Shown: positions 7,081-14,911 of the stretch, in pieces
Position numbering within the stretch: position 1 is the stretch's first letter
How the letters are laid out: each line of letters opens with the position of its first letter
NCBI GenBank assembly: GCA_964579765.1
Contig: CAZOIK010000112.1
Span: forward strand, 1-39,911
DNA length: 39,911 bases
Reading direction: 5' to 3'
DNA from: DATNBT01 sp964579765
GTDB lineage: Bacteria > Acidobacteriota > Vicinamibacteria > Vicinamibacterales > CAVVIG01
The notes under the pieces: model-generated
What the model saw: only the letters and a program-made list of their open reading frames with translations
What the model was told of the DNA's origin: nothing
Database searches by the model: none
Made by a program: the position numbers and the translations under genes

Positions 7081-9042
7081 GTGCAGCTTCGATCGATGTT
7101 TTTCGCCGGTGCAGTCGCGGGAACCGCCGCGCTGCTGGCCGTCGCCGGCCACGCGCAGAAGCCGGACCGACAGGCCGGCGACTGGCCGATGTACGCCCAT
7201 GATCTGGCCGGCACCAAGTTCTCGCCGCTCAAGCAGATCACCGCGGCGAACGCGGGCACGCTGCAGCCGGCCTGGAACCTGACCCTGGTCGAGCGTCCCG
7301 AGGGCCGGGGCCGCGGCAGAGGCGCGGCGGCCGCCCCGTCCAATCCCGAGGTCACCCCCATCGCCGTCAACGGCGTGGTGTACCTGCTGTCGGCCGGCAA
7401 CCGAATCACCGCGCTCGACGGCGCCACCGGCAAGGAACTCTGGCGTTACCAGATCGACGGCGAATCCACCGGACGCGGCGTCGCGTACTGGCCCGGCGAT
7501 CGCACCAACCCCGAGCGGATTCTGTTCACGGCGAGCGCAGTGAAGGCCGCAGGCCCCGACGCCCCGGCGCGCCTGATGGCGCTCGACGCGGCGACCGGCA
7601 AGCCCTCCGAGGGCTTCGGCACGAACGGCGTCGTCGAGATCGGCGTCGGCTGGAACGGCGTGCCGGTGGTGTTCAGGAACCTCGTCCTGCTGGGCGCGAC
7701 GGTTGGCGAAGTGCCAGACGGCCCTTCGGGAGATACGCGCGCCTTCGATGCGCGCGACGGGAAGAAGCTCTGGGAGTTTCACACGGTGCCGCAACCCGGC
7801 GAACTCGGCCACGAGACGTGGCTCGACGACGGCTGGAAGCATCGATCGGGCGTGAACATCTGGGGCTGGTACATGACGGCGGACGTGCAGCGCGGCATCC
7901 TCTACATGCCGATCGCCGGACCCGCCGCAAACTATTGGGGCGGCGATCGGCCCGGCAACAACCTGTTCGCCAATTCGATCGTCGCCGTGGACGCGAACAC
8001 CGGCAAGTACAAGTGGCACTTCCAGACCGTGCATCACGATCTCTGGGACTCGGACATGCCGTCGCCGCCGACGCTCGTCGATATCACACAGAACGGCCGC
8101 ACGATTCCCGCGCTCGCCTCGGTCGGCAAGACCGGCTACATGTTCATCCTCAACCGCGAGACGGGAAAGCCGATCTTCGGCGTCGAGGAGCGTCCGGTGC
8201 CGAAGGGCGACGTGCCGGGCGAGTGGTATTCGCCGACGCAGCCGTTTCCGGTGAAGCCGCCGCCGCTCGTCCGCGTCGAGTTCAACAAGGACCGCGACAT
8301 GGTGCGTCCCGAGGACACGTCGGCCGATCATGTCGCCGCGTGCGAGGCGCTCTTGGAGAAGAGCGGCGGGTTCTACAACGCCGGTCCCTTCACGCCGTTC
8401 CTGTTCCATGAGGACGGTGCGCCGCCGAAGTCGACGATTCAGTTTCCGGGCGGCACCGGCGGCGTGAACTGGGGCGGGCCGGCCGCCGATCCGAACACGG
8501 GCTTCGTGTACGTCAACGCGCACGACACGTCGCTCGTCGGGTGGATCGAGAAGAAGAAGCCGGGCGGCAACTACGGCCGCGGCACCGAAGGATCGAAGCA
8601 GCCCTACGATCGCGCCAGCGTCAACGGACCTGGGCCGTACTTCTCCTTCAGTGCGCCGATGCGCGACGAGACCGGCAAGGTCGTCGCGAACCTGCCGTGC
8701 CAGCGTCCGCCGTGGGCACGGCTCGTCGCCGTCAACGCGAACACCGGCGACGTCGCGTGGCAGGTGCCGCTCGGCCTCACGGAGGCGCTGCCCGAGGGCA
8801 AGCGCCACACGGGCGGCAGCGGCAGCGCCGGGCCCATCGTCACGGCCGGCGGCATCGTCATCGTCGGCGCGGCCACCGATCGCCGCATCCGGGCGTTCGA
8901 CGCGAAGACCGGCGCGGAGCTCTGGGCGGCGAAGATGCCCGGCGTCGGCAACGCGAACCCGATCACGTATCAGGCAAAGAACGGGAAGCAGTACATCGCG
9001 ATTGTCGCGACGGATTCGCTGCAGGTGTTTTCGCTGCCATGA
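7081..9042 (+). CDS. PQQ-dependent dehydrogenase (soluble quinoprotein), copy 2
   Basis: Start GTG 7081 is chosen because GGGAGG (7070-7075) is 5 nt upstream and a signal peptide follows (MQLRSMFFAGAVAGTAALLAVAGHAQ); the frame remains open far upstream without a start that would make sense. ATG 7096 is a weaker alternative. The 653-residue product has the quinoprotein propeller blades (DWPMYAHDLAGTKFSPL, GKELWRYQ, GKKLWEFHTVP, GAELWAAKM) and the catalytic-Asp block TVHHDLWD with D320. It lacks a cytochrome domain and membrane anchor. It is a close paralogue of the enzyme at 3497-5422, including near-identical DNA around 8195-8270. The small gene behind overlaps it by ATGA. Confidence 0.93.
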   Translation: MQLRSMFFAGAVAGTAALLAVAGHAQKPDRQAGDWPMYAHDLAGTKFSPLKQITAANAGTLQPAWNLTLVERPEGRGRGRGAAAAPSNPEVTPIAVNGVVYLLSAGNRITALDGATGKELWRYQIDGESTGRGVAYWPGDRTNPERILFTASAVKAAGPDAPARLMALDAATGKPSEGFGTNGVVEIGVGWNGVPVVFRNLVLLGATVGEVPDGPSGDTRAFDARDGKKLWEFHTVPQPGELGHETWLDDGWKHRSGVNIWGWYMTADVQRGILYMPIAGPAANYWGGDRPGNNLFANSIVAVDANTGKYKWHFQTVHHDLWDSDMPSPPTLVDITQNGRTIPALASVGKTGYMFILNRETGKPIFGVEERPVPKGDVPGEWYSPTQPFPVKPPPLVRVEFNKDRDMVRPEDTSADHVAACEALLEKSGGFYNAGPFTPFLFHEDGAPPKSTIQFPGGTGGVNWGGPAADPNTGFVYVNAHDTSLVGWIEKKKPGGNYGRGTEGSKQPYDRASVNGPGPYFSFSAPMRDETGKVVANLPCQRPPWARLVAVNANTGDVAWQVPLGLTEALPEGKRHTGGSGSAGPIVTAGGIVIVGAATDRRIRAFDAKTGAELWAAKMPGVGNANPITYQAKNGKQYIAIVATDSLQVFSLP

Positions 9043-9440
9043 CCGCCGTCATCTTGTCGCTTCTAATGCTGCTGGCGCAGCAGCGCGGTGGCCGCGGCGC
9101 ACGCGGCGCCGAGTTCGCCGGGCCGCCACAGGGCCCCGGCGACGCGCCGATTGTCGAGACGCTCGGCTGTCTGTCGGGCACGAACGGCGGTTGGACGTTG
9201 ACGAGCGCCACCGAGCCGCAGAAAGCCGGTCCAGGTTTCTCGAAGGCCGATGATCTCAAGGCGGCCGAAGGCCGGCCGCTCGGCTCGCTGCGACTGGGCC
9301 TGATTGGCCTGATCGAGATGCACCCGGACCAACACAAGGATCACAAAGTGCTCGTGAAGGGGCTGTTGATCGAAGACGCGTCGGGGCGGCGGCTGAACGT
9401 CACGTCGCTCGCGACGGTGAGCGAATCATGCGCAAAATAG
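9039..9440 (+). CDS. Small secreted protein; stand-alone form of the domain fused to cytochrome c at 33931-34689
   Basis: ATG 9039 overlaps the TGA of the PQQ dehydrogenase (ATGA). The 133-residue product starts MTAVILSLLMLLAQQRGG, a short signal peptide, followed by a Gly/Arg-rich segment. From about residue 43 it reads VETLGCLSGTNGGWTLT...GRPLGSLRL...HPDQHKDH...VKGLL...LNVTSL...SCAK. The same order (VGCL, WVLT, QPLG, HPADH, ARGLI, NVTSL, GCGS) makes up the C-terminal half of the cytochrome c protein at 33931-34689. Two Cys, one at each end of the domain, are shared and could form a disulfide. I do not recognise a named family. Being coupled to a quinoprotein here and fused to a heme there suggests an electron-transfer or docking accessory. 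Confidence 0.75.
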   Translation: MTAVILSLLMLLAQQRGGRGARGAEFAGPPQGPGDAPIVETLGCLSGTNGGWTLTSATEPQKAGPGFSKADDLKAAEGRPLGSLRLGLIGLIEMHPDQHKDHKVLVKGLLIEDASGRRLNVTSLATVSESCAK

Positions 9441-10066
9441 CAGCGACGTTGCTGTCGATGGCCATCTGCGCGCCGGCGTTCGCGCAGCACTCGGGGGCGC
9501 CGAGCGGCGCGCCGAAGCGACAATGCCTGAGCGACGCGGATCTCGAGCTGATCGCGACGCTGAAGGCCCTGACGCGGCCCACGCGGCCCGACGATCCCTC
9601 GCCGCCGTTCAATCCGGACTACTTCGTCGGCACGTGGGCGATGGAGTACGAGGCGCCTGACACGCCGCTCGCCGCGGCGGGCATGCACACCGGGACGGCG
9701 ACGTTCAGGCACGTTGACGGGTGTTACTACGAAGGTGAACTGAAGGCGATGGATCCAGACGGCGCCGGTTATGCCACGACTATCCAGGTCATGTACGACC
9801 CGATCGCGAAATACCTGACGTGGATCGAAGTTGACAGCCGCGGGTACACGCTGTTCAAGCCAGGCACGATCGGCGCCGACTCCGGCGGCTACTTCACGCA
9901 CTACTTCGAGACGCAGGCGTTCAGGGCGTCGAAGAACGGCCCGGAGCTCCACGTCAAGGGGAGCACGTTTCTCGCGTCGCCGTCGAACTTCAGAATCCGC
10001 CGATCGCTGTCGGTGGACGGCGACGCTTACATGAACATAGGTGAGATGTGGTTCCGAAAACGATAG
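9428..10066 (+). CDS. Secreted protein of unknown function
   Basis: A 212-residue product with a clear signal peptide (MRKIAATLLSMAICAPAFAQ). The ATG lies 13 nt inside the previous gene and the end overlaps the next start by 19 nt, so it belongs to one polycistron. The mature part has a short Cys-containing lead (KRQCLSDADLELIATLK), a Pro-rich stretch (PTRPDDPSPPF) and a beta-rich body (GTWAMEYEAP, GTATFRHVDGCYYEGEL, YLTWIEVDSRGYTLF) that looks like a lipocalin or DUF1579-style barrel. That fold guess is from the alternation of strands only. No catalytic motif found. Context: between a PQQ dehydrogenase and a cytochrome/copper protein. Confidence 0.75.
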   Translation: MRKIAATLLSMAICAPAFAQHSGAPSGAPKRQCLSDADLELIATLKALTRPTRPDDPSPPFNPDYFVGTWAMEYEAPDTPLAAAGMHTGTATFRHVDGCYYEGELKAMDPDGAGYATTIQVMYDPIAKYLTWIEVDSRGYTLFKPGTIGADSGGYFTHYFETQAFRASKNGPELHVKGSTFLASPSNFRIRRSLSVDGDAYMNIGEMWFRKR

Positions 10067-11367
10067 CGCTCGCCCTCGCGTGCCTCGTCGCGGCGCCGCT
10101 CGCGCACGCCGCCGACGCGCCGACGTTCAGCAAGGACGTCGCACCGATTCTTTACACGCACTGCGTCGTCTGCCATCGGCCCGGCGAGGTGGCGCCGATG
10201 TCGCTCATCACGTATCAGAACGTGCGGCCGTGGGCGCGGGCGATCAAGAACAAAGTGGTCGCGCGCCAGATGCCGCCGTGGGGGGCGAGCCCTGCGAGCA
10301 TGAGACTCGCGAACGATCGCAGCCTGCCGCAGGCCGACATCGAGACGATCGTTCGATGGGTGGACGGCGGGGCGCAGAAAGGCGACGACGGGGATCTGCC
10401 TCAGGCACCGACGTTCCCCGACGGCGGGTGGGCGTTCGGCACGCCGGACGCGGTCATCGATCTGCCGATCGAAGTGAACGTGCCGGCGACTGGCGAGGTG
10501 CCGCAGACGTCGTACTTCGTGAAGTCGCCGTTTCCGACCGACGTCTGGATCCAGAAGATGCAGGTCCGCACGAACAACCCGGCGATCGTGCATCACGCCA
10601 CCGTCTTCGTCCGCGAGCTGCCGGACGGCACGGTGCTCAAGAACGGGCGCCCGGTGCTCCCCGACGGCACCGTCAGCACGCAGAACGGCGTGAACGCCGG
10701 GTTGCCGCCAGGCGCCGGACCGGGCATCCGGCTCGTGTCGTACGTGCCGGGGCGCGGCTGGGAAGCGTACGCCGACGGGGTAGCGCGCCGTCTGCCGAAA
10801 GGCGCGTACATCGAGATGAACATGCACTATCAGCCGTCTGGCAAGCCGGAAAAGGAACGCGCGCAGTTCGGCATCTGGTTCTCGAAAACGCCGGTGCACT
10901 ACGAAATGCAGAACGTCTCGTCGCTCGATCGCGGCACGACAATGGTCAACGACATGCCGCTGCCGACCGAGCGCATCCCGAACATCCCGGCCGGCGCCGA
11001 GAACTGGAAGATCACCGATTTCAAGATCTTCCCCGAGCCCGCGACGCTGTACGCGATGTCGCCGCACATGCACCTGCGCGGCAAGGACATGAAGTTCATC
11101 CTCACCTATCCCGACGGCCACGAGGTGCTCGTCCTCGACGTGCCGAAGTACGACTTCAACTGGCAGCTCTACTACGAGCTCGCGACGCCGCTCGAGATTC
11201 CGGCTGGCAGCAAGCTCACGGCCATCGCGCACTACGACAACTCGCCGAACAACCGGTGGAATCCGGCGCCCGATCGCGAGGTGTTCTGGTCGGAGCAGAG
11301 CTGGGACGAGATGTACAACCCGCAGATTCGCTGGACCTGGGATTTGCAGGACCTGAGTACGAAGTAA
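10048..11367 (+). CDS. Cytochrome c fused to a copper type II monooxygenase-like (PHM-fold) domain, copy 2
   Basis: GTG 10048 lies inside the end of the previous gene and yields MVPKTIALALACLVAAPLAHA, a signal peptide; total 439 residues. Heme motif C39-V-V-C42-H43 is followed by RPGEVAPMSLITYQNVRPWA, the same text as in the copy at 5488-6921. Probable copper ligands are kept: H182-H183 (VHHATVFV), H260 (MNMHYQPSGK), H340-M-H342 (SPHMHLRGKD) and the Met of DEMYNP. It lies in the same run as PQQ dehydrogenase copy 2, so both quinoproteins have a partner of this type nearby. Periplasmic redox role likely; the exact reaction is unknown. Confidence 0.87.
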   Translation: MVPKTIALALACLVAAPLAHAADAPTFSKDVAPILYTHCVVCHRPGEVAPMSLITYQNVRPWARAIKNKVVARQMPPWGASPASMRLANDRSLPQADIETIVRWVDGGAQKGDDGDLPQAPTFPDGGWAFGTPDAVIDLPIEVNVPATGEVPQTSYFVKSPFPTDVWIQKMQVRTNNPAIVHHATVFVRELPDGTVLKNGRPVLPDGTVSTQNGVNAGLPPGAGPGIRLVSYVPGRGWEAYADGVARRLPKGAYIEMNMHYQPSGKPEKERAQFGIWFSKTPVHYEMQNVSSLDRGTTMVNDMPLPTERIPNIPAGAENWKITDFKIFPEPATLYAMSPHMHLRGKDMKFILTYPDGHEVLVLDVPKYDFNWQLYYELATPLEIPAGSKLTAIAHYDNSPNNRWNPAPDREVFWSEQSWDEMYNPQIRWTWDLQDLSTK

Positions 11368-11393
11368 GAAATAAGAAGTCAGAAGTTGGAAGT
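11362..11393. repeat. A/G-rich imperfect tandem repeat (GAAGTMAGAA units)
   Basis: The segment reads GAAGTAAGAA, ATAA, GAAGTCAGAA, GTTGGAAG in sequence and spans the end of the copper-protein gene and the leader of the YdeI-like gene. It is purine-only in long stretches, unlike the GC-rich flanks. Similar GAAGTCAGAAGT-type strings are scattered in many bacterial genomes; it may represent an inserted short repeat. Confidence 0.5.
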
Positions 11394-11948
11394 GTGAAGA
11401 CGTTCGACGCCCGCACTGTCGAGCGCTGGCGCGCGTGGCTCGAGAAGAACCACGCGACATCGACCGAGATCTGGCTCGTTTTTCATAAACGGCATACCGG
11501 GCGTCCGTCGGTCGATTACCTGGATGCGCTCGACGAGGCGCTCTCTGTCGGCTGGATCGACAGCCTCATCAAACGCATCGACGACGCGCGCTACGCGCGC
11601 AAGTTCACGCCGCGCACGTCTGGCAGCAAGTGGTCGGCGGTCAACTGCCGGCGCTATGCGGATCTCGAGAAGGCGGGCCGGTTGAAGCCGGCGGGGAAAG
11701 CACGATCACCCGAGGCCGGCGGCCGCGACGCCGGAAAGCCGAACGTCCCCGACAAGATACCGGCCGGAATTGCGAAGGCGCTCCAGGCGTCACCATCGGC
11801 CTGGCGCTTCTTTCAGACGCTGACGCCGCGCGAGCAGCGGATGTACTTTGGCTGGATTCACATGGCGAAGAAGGACGGGACGAGAAAGCGCCGTCTCGCC
11901 GAAGCAATCAAGCTCCTGTCGAAGAAGCAGAAACTCGGTCTGAAGTAG
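11394..11948 (+). CDS. YdeI/OmdA-like protein (bacteriocin-resistance-associated family)
   Basis: GTG 11394 gives MKTFDARTVERWRAWLEKNHATSTEIWLVFHKRHTG, the typical opening of the YdeI/OmpD-associated family; 184 residues. Other family text: DYLDALDEALSVGWIDSLIKRID, YARKFTPRTSGSKWSAVN, and a Lys-rich C-terminus (KKDGTRKRRLAEAIKLL). The frame is open far upstream but that part is a shadow of the preceding gene. There is no signal peptide, so the protein is cytosolic, unlike its neighbours, and it is probably a bystander of the redox operon. The family's biochemical function is poorly known. The Shine-Dalgarno is weak (GGA 7 nt before GTG) and lies in the A/G repeat, so the start carries some doubt. 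Confidence 0.85.
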   Translation: MKTFDARTVERWRAWLEKNHATSTEIWLVFHKRHTGRPSVDYLDALDEALSVGWIDSLIKRIDDARYARKFTPRTSGSKWSAVNCRRYADLEKAGRLKPAGKARSPEAGGRDAGKPNVPDKIPAGIAKALQASPSAWRFFQTLTPREQRMYFGWIHMAKKDGTRKRRLAEAIKLLSKKQKLGLK

Positions 11949-11952
11949 TGCC

Positions 11953-11964
11953 GGCCTTCAGGCC
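11953..11964. repeat. Small hairpin between convergent gene ends
   Basis: GGCCT-TC-AGGCC covers the few bases between the stop at 11948 and the opposing stop at 11958. It could be a shared weak terminator stem or a worn copy of the GTAGGGCGG hairpin family. Short, so chance is possible. Confidence 0.35.
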
Positions 11965-12932
11965 TGCCTGTCTTCCCGCCAGATGCCGAGAGATTTCTGC
12001 GCGGGGCGATCGGAGAAGCTGAACAGCACCGATTCTTCATCCGCCTGATGCGACACCGCGTGCCAGGAGGGGACGACGAAGATGTCGCGCGGGCCCCAGG
12101 TGAACGTCCTTCCGCCGACCGTCGATGTGCCGTGGCCTTCGACGGCGCAGACGATCGTCGCATCGGTCGAGCGATACGGCGAACCGGCGAACCCCCGCGG
12201 TAGCAACTGCAGCCACGCGCCGATCGTCGGCAGGACGGACCGCCCCGTCTCGGGACTGAGGTATTCGCGCTTGAAGCCGTGGCGCAGATCGACGGCGCCC
12301 GACCTCGCCATCATCCCCAGCGCCTCGCGATGCGGCGCATAGGGGTATTTGAAGTGCTCCTGCTTGTTTTCGTGTTCTTCGTGGTTGAGATGTGCTTCGT
12401 GCTCTTCGTGTCTCTCGAAGAACGAGGTGTCGAACATGTTCACGGTGGGGATGTCGAGCCCGTCCAGCCACACGACGGGCTCGCTACCGGGATTGCCGTG
12501 CGCGTGAAACGACCAGAACGGCGTCAGGATCACGTCGCCGGGCTCCATCGTCAGGCGCTCGTCGTTGACGGACGTGTACGCGCCGCTGCCTTCGAGGACG
12601 AATCGCAGCGCCGAGGCGGAGTGTCGGTGGCTGTGCGCGACTTCGCCCGGGAGAATGAGCTGCAGCCCGGCATACAGACTCTGCGTGATGCGCGACATCC
12701 CCGGCAGTCCTGGATTCTCGAGAATCAGCACGCGCCGCTCGGCTTCTTCGGCCGTGACGAGCCGTCCGGCTTCGGCGATGAACGGCCGCAAATCGTCGTA
12801 GTGCCACAAGGCCGGCTGCACCGCCGTCCGCGGATCGGTGCGGACGATGTCGCTGAGGACTTCCCACAGCGGCGCCGCGTTCATCGCCCTGAGCCGCGAG
12901 TAGAAGGCCTTGCGCTCGGCGGTAGCTTCCAT
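11958..12932 (-). CDS. Gentisate 1,2-dioxygenase-like bicupin with an in-frame His/Glu-rich repeat
   Basis: Cytosolic ring-cleaving Fe(II) dioxygenase family; gentisate would become maleylpyruvate. From ATG 12932 (MEATAERKAFYSRL) the product is 324 residues; ATG 12959 nine codons upstream is possible, and neither has a good Shine-Dalgarno. The first cupin has PGEVAHSHRHSASALRFV with candidate iron ligands H102 and H104, and SFHAHGN with H143/H145; the second holds IVCAVEGHGTS. LWHYDDLRP near 42 and WLDGLDIPTVN near 155 fit the family. Residues 173-193 form a stretch of HEEHEAH/NHEEHEN encoded by CACGAAG-type repeats, where relatives have an ordinary loop. The LigM-like gene lies upstream on the same strand and may be cotranscribed, feeding aromatic acids to this enzyme. 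Confidence 0.85.
   Translation of the reverse strand: MEATAERKAFYSRLRAMNAAPLWEVLSDIVRTDPRTAVQPALWHYDDLRPFIAEAGRLVTAEEAERRVLILENPGLPGMSRITQSLYAGLQLILPGEVAHSHRHSASALRFVLEGSGAYTSVNDERLTMEPGDVILTPFWSFHAHGNPGSEPVVWLDGLDIPTVNMFDTSFFERHEEHEAHLNHEEHENKQEHFKYPYAPHREALGMMARSGAVDLRHGFKREYLSPETGRSVLPTIGAWLQLLPRGFAGSPYRSTDATIVCAVEGHGTSTVGGRTFTWGPRDIFVVPSWHAVSHQADEESVLFSFSDRPAQKSLGIWREDRQA
12354..12416 (-). repeat. CACGAAG-unit repeat inserted in the gentisate dioxygenase reading frame
   Basis: Copies of CTTCGTG (plus strand) occur at 12377-12383, 12395-12401 and 12404-12410, with a variant TTTCGTG at 12368-12374. On the coding strand this is CACGAAGAGCACGAAG and CACGAAGAACACGAAA. The length is a multiple of three and no stop arises. 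Confidence 0.7.
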
Positions 12933-12935
12933 ATT

Positions 12936-12970
12936 CACGAGGTCACGAAGACAAAGCACACCACACGAAG
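12936..12970 (+). repeat. CACGAAG-unit repeat in the leader of the gentisate dioxygenase gene
   Basis: CACGAGG (12936-12942), CACGAAG (12944-12950) and CACGAAG (12964-12970) stand directly upstream of the gene start, in inverted orientation to the copies inside the gene at 12354-12416. Confidence 0.55.
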
Positions 12971-12979
12971 CGAGACACG

Positions 12980-12996
12980 GGCCTGCTGCGCAGGCC
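12980..12996. repeat. Hairpin between gentisate dioxygenase and LigM-like genes
   Basis: Perfect arms GGCCTGC (12980-12986) and GCAGGCC (12990-12996), loop TGC. It lies 24 nt downstream of the LigM-like stop. No T-tract follows on the minus strand, so a terminator role is doubtful. Confidence 0.5.
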
Positions 12997-13020
12997 GACC
13001 GCGTCGAATTCGCTCCGCGG

Positions 13021-14391
13021 TTACTTGGGCCGGTACGCTACGCGTGCGACTTCCGAGATCGGCACCGGCGCGACGGTCGCGCGAATTTCGGCCTGTTTGT
13101 GGCGCTCGACCGTCGGCTTCGTCGTCCCGCGTCCTTCTTCCCCCCACACAATCGTCACTTCCGTGCCCGGTGCCGCCTGGTCGTTGTTGACGATGCCGAG
13201 CGAGAGCCAGGAGCGTTCGTTGTAGCTGTAGCCGGTGTACGTCGAGAGGCCAATCGCCTTGCCGCTCTTCATCACGCGGTCGTACGGCAGCGTCGCGTAA
13301 TTGGCGAGCGGCGTGTCGATGTACTTCGTAATGTCGCCGTCATCCGACATCGTCTTGAACGCGCGCGCGACGTCGTCTCCGTTCCAGAGCAGCGTGACCT
13401 TCTGGTGCGACGGATTGGCGGCCATGCGTTCGAGCGCGGCGCGCCCGATGAAGTCGTGGTCGAACTTCACAAACGGTCCGTAGCCGAGATCGTAGGGTGT
13501 CAGGTAGTAGTCGGCGATGTTCCGCGACACGAAGCTGCCGCCAAGCGACGCCATGGCCTCATAGCTCCGGCCGGTGAGCCACTGCCGGTACGCCTTCATC
13601 TCGTCGCCGGTGTAGATGGCGGGCAGGGGCGAGGGAATCCAGCCGGACTCGAGGCAACTCGTCGGGTACGTGCGTGCGCCGACCTGACGCAACCCGAATT
13701 CGCGGCCGGCCTCGACGATGGCGTCACGGACGGCATCGCCGTGTTCCCATGCGCCGAACAGCTCCCAGCCCGGCTGGCCGACCATGCCGTGACGCAGCGC
13801 ATGAACCGGATGTCCCGCGATGGTGAAGAGATCCATCGTGAAGAAGCGCACCTCGGGCACCGGCTTGCCGAGCACCTTCTGCATCACCTTCAGGGCGTTG
13901 GGACCCTGGACCTGAAAGCGGAACGTCTTGCGCCGCCCGTTGTTCTGCGCGGTGCGCTCATCGCGCTCGGCTGTCGCGTCGTACTTCCCGGTCTCGACGT
14001 TGAACTGCACCCAGTTCGCCGCGGGCGGACGCCCGACGAGGTTGAAGCGGTGCTCGGACAGGTAGAACAGAATCGCGTCGCCGATGACGTACCCCTGGTG
14101 GTTCGTCGCGACGAACTGCTTCGCCGTGTTGGGTCTGAAGTTCTTGAAGCTGTTGACGGCGAGATCGGACAGCACCCTCAGCGCGTCGGGCCCTTCGACG
14201 TACAGGTCGGTCATGTGGTGCGATTGATCGAACAGCGCGCACGTCTCGCGCCACGAGCGCTGCTCGTCGCGCCAGTTCGTGAACTCGTGACGCACGACCG
14301 GAAACGCATACGGTCCGATTTGCGAATTGCGCAGCATCTCGACGGGGTTGCTCACACTCTGCAGTGCCTCTTCCAGGTTCCGATAGGTCAT
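13021..14391 (-). CDS. GcvT-family tetrahydrofolate-dependent O-demethylase (LigM/DesA-like)
   Basis: A cytosolic aminomethyltransferase-fold protein of 456 residues that in the LigM/DesA branch moves the methyl group of vanillate, 3-O-methylgallate or syringate to tetrahydrofolate. ATG 14391 (MTYRNLEEALQSVSNPVEML) is preferred over ATG 14439 because it fits the usual N-terminus; AAGGGAG lies upstream at a rather long distance. Features: WRETCALFDQSHHMTDLYVEGPD, RPPAANWVQFNVE, FRFQVQGPNALKVM, then the T-protein core LRHGMVGQPGWELFGAWEHGDAVRDAI and GYGPFVKFDHDFIGRAAL, and a C-terminal barrel. Length and text fit LigM better than the ~370-residue glycine cleavage T protein. It sits upstream of a gentisate dioxygenase-like gene and divergent from two cupins, consistent with lignin-derived aromatic breakdown. 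Confidence 0.85.
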   Translation of the reverse strand: MTYRNLEEALQSVSNPVEMLRNSQIGPYAFPVVRHEFTNWRDEQRSWRETCALFDQSHHMTDLYVEGPDALRVLSDLAVNSFKNFRPNTAKQFVATNHQGYVIGDAILFYLSEHRFNLVGRPPAANWVQFNVETGKYDATAERDERTAQNNGRRKTFRFQVQGPNALKVMQKVLGKPVPEVRFFTMDLFTIAGHPVHALRHGMVGQPGWELFGAWEHGDAVRDAIVEAGREFGLRQVGARTYPTSCLESGWIPSPLPAIYTGDEMKAYRQWLTGRSYEAMASLGGSFVSRNIADYYLTPYDLGYGPFVKFDHDFIGRAALERMAANPSHQKVTLLWNGDDVARAFKTMSDDGDITKYIDTPLANYATLPYDRVMKSGKAIGLSTYTGYSYNERSWLSLGIVNNDQAAPGTEVTIVWGEEGRGTTKPTVERHKQAEIRATVAPVPISEVARVAYRPK

Positions 14392-14438
14392 GACGGTCCG
14401 CTGTCTCCCTTGAATGACGATCGTGCGCGCCAACCGCA

Positions 14439-14444
14439 TATAAT
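14439..14444 (+). promoter_or_regulatory. Candidate -10 box (TATAAT) for the cupin/sulfite oxidase operon
   Basis: TATAAT in GCATATAATGG, 46 nt before the TTG start at 14490, in the 98-nt gap between divergent genes. TGACGA at 14415-14420 is a poor -35 candidate with an 18-nt spacer. Confidence 0.5.
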
Positions 14445-14489
14445 GGCAGGCGTTTTGCCGGACTGTTATACCAGATCAAGGAGCCTGGA

Positions 14490-14906
14490 TTGGCCTACAT
14501 CTTCCATCAGGACGCGCTGCCGCGCCTCGAGGGCGCGACCGGCGGCCGCGTGCGCACGTTCTTCGTGAACAAAGAGCTCGCCAATATCGACGACATGCTC
14601 GCCGGCGTGATGACGTACACGAAGGGGACGGCCTCGCCGCTGCACTATCACGAGGTTTGCGAGCATTTTTATTTCATCATGGACGGCAACGCGCAGGTCG
14701 AGACGCCGGAGGGCGTGCAGCCGGTCGGGCCGGGCACGATGATCTTCATCCCACCGGAGCAGAAGCATCGGCTGCGGGCGTTGACGCCGCTCTTCTACTT
14801 CGAGTTTCAGGCGCCGAACCGCTTCAAGACGCACATCCTCGAGGGGACGGACGACGACCTGCGCTGGATCCGGAAAGAGGGCGGCGCGGACTGGATGCAA
14901 ACTTAG
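14490..14906 (+). CDS. Small cupin with an intact metal motif
   Basis: TTG 14490 is the start: AAGGAG at 14478-14483 is 6 nt upstream and the product reads MAYIFHQDALPRLEG. It has 138 residues and forms a single cupin barrel. Motif 1 is SPLHYHEVCEHFYFIMDG, giving HxH and Glu/His metal ligands; motif 2 includes PGTMIFIPPEQKHRL with the last His. Such small cupins act as oxygenases, isomerases or binding proteins, and sequence alone cannot tell which. No signal peptide. A second cupin without the HxH motif follows after 5 nt, so the two may form a mixed oligomer. Divergent from the LigM-like gene, so possibly part of aromatic metabolism. Confidence 0.85.
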   Translation: MAYIFHQDALPRLEGATGGRVRTFFVNKELANIDDMLAGVMTYTKGTASPLHYHEVCEHFYFIMDGNAQVETPEGVQPVGPGTMIFIPPEQKHRLRALTPLFYFEFQAPNRFKTHILEGTDDDLRWIRKEGGADWMQT

Positions 14907-14911
14907 AAACG

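Noticed and set aside
12354..12416. His/Glu-rich stretch taken as a designed metal-binding motif
   Set aside because: Its DNA is a simple CACGAAG-type repeat, so the composition is first explained by the repeat; metal binding is only a possible side effect.
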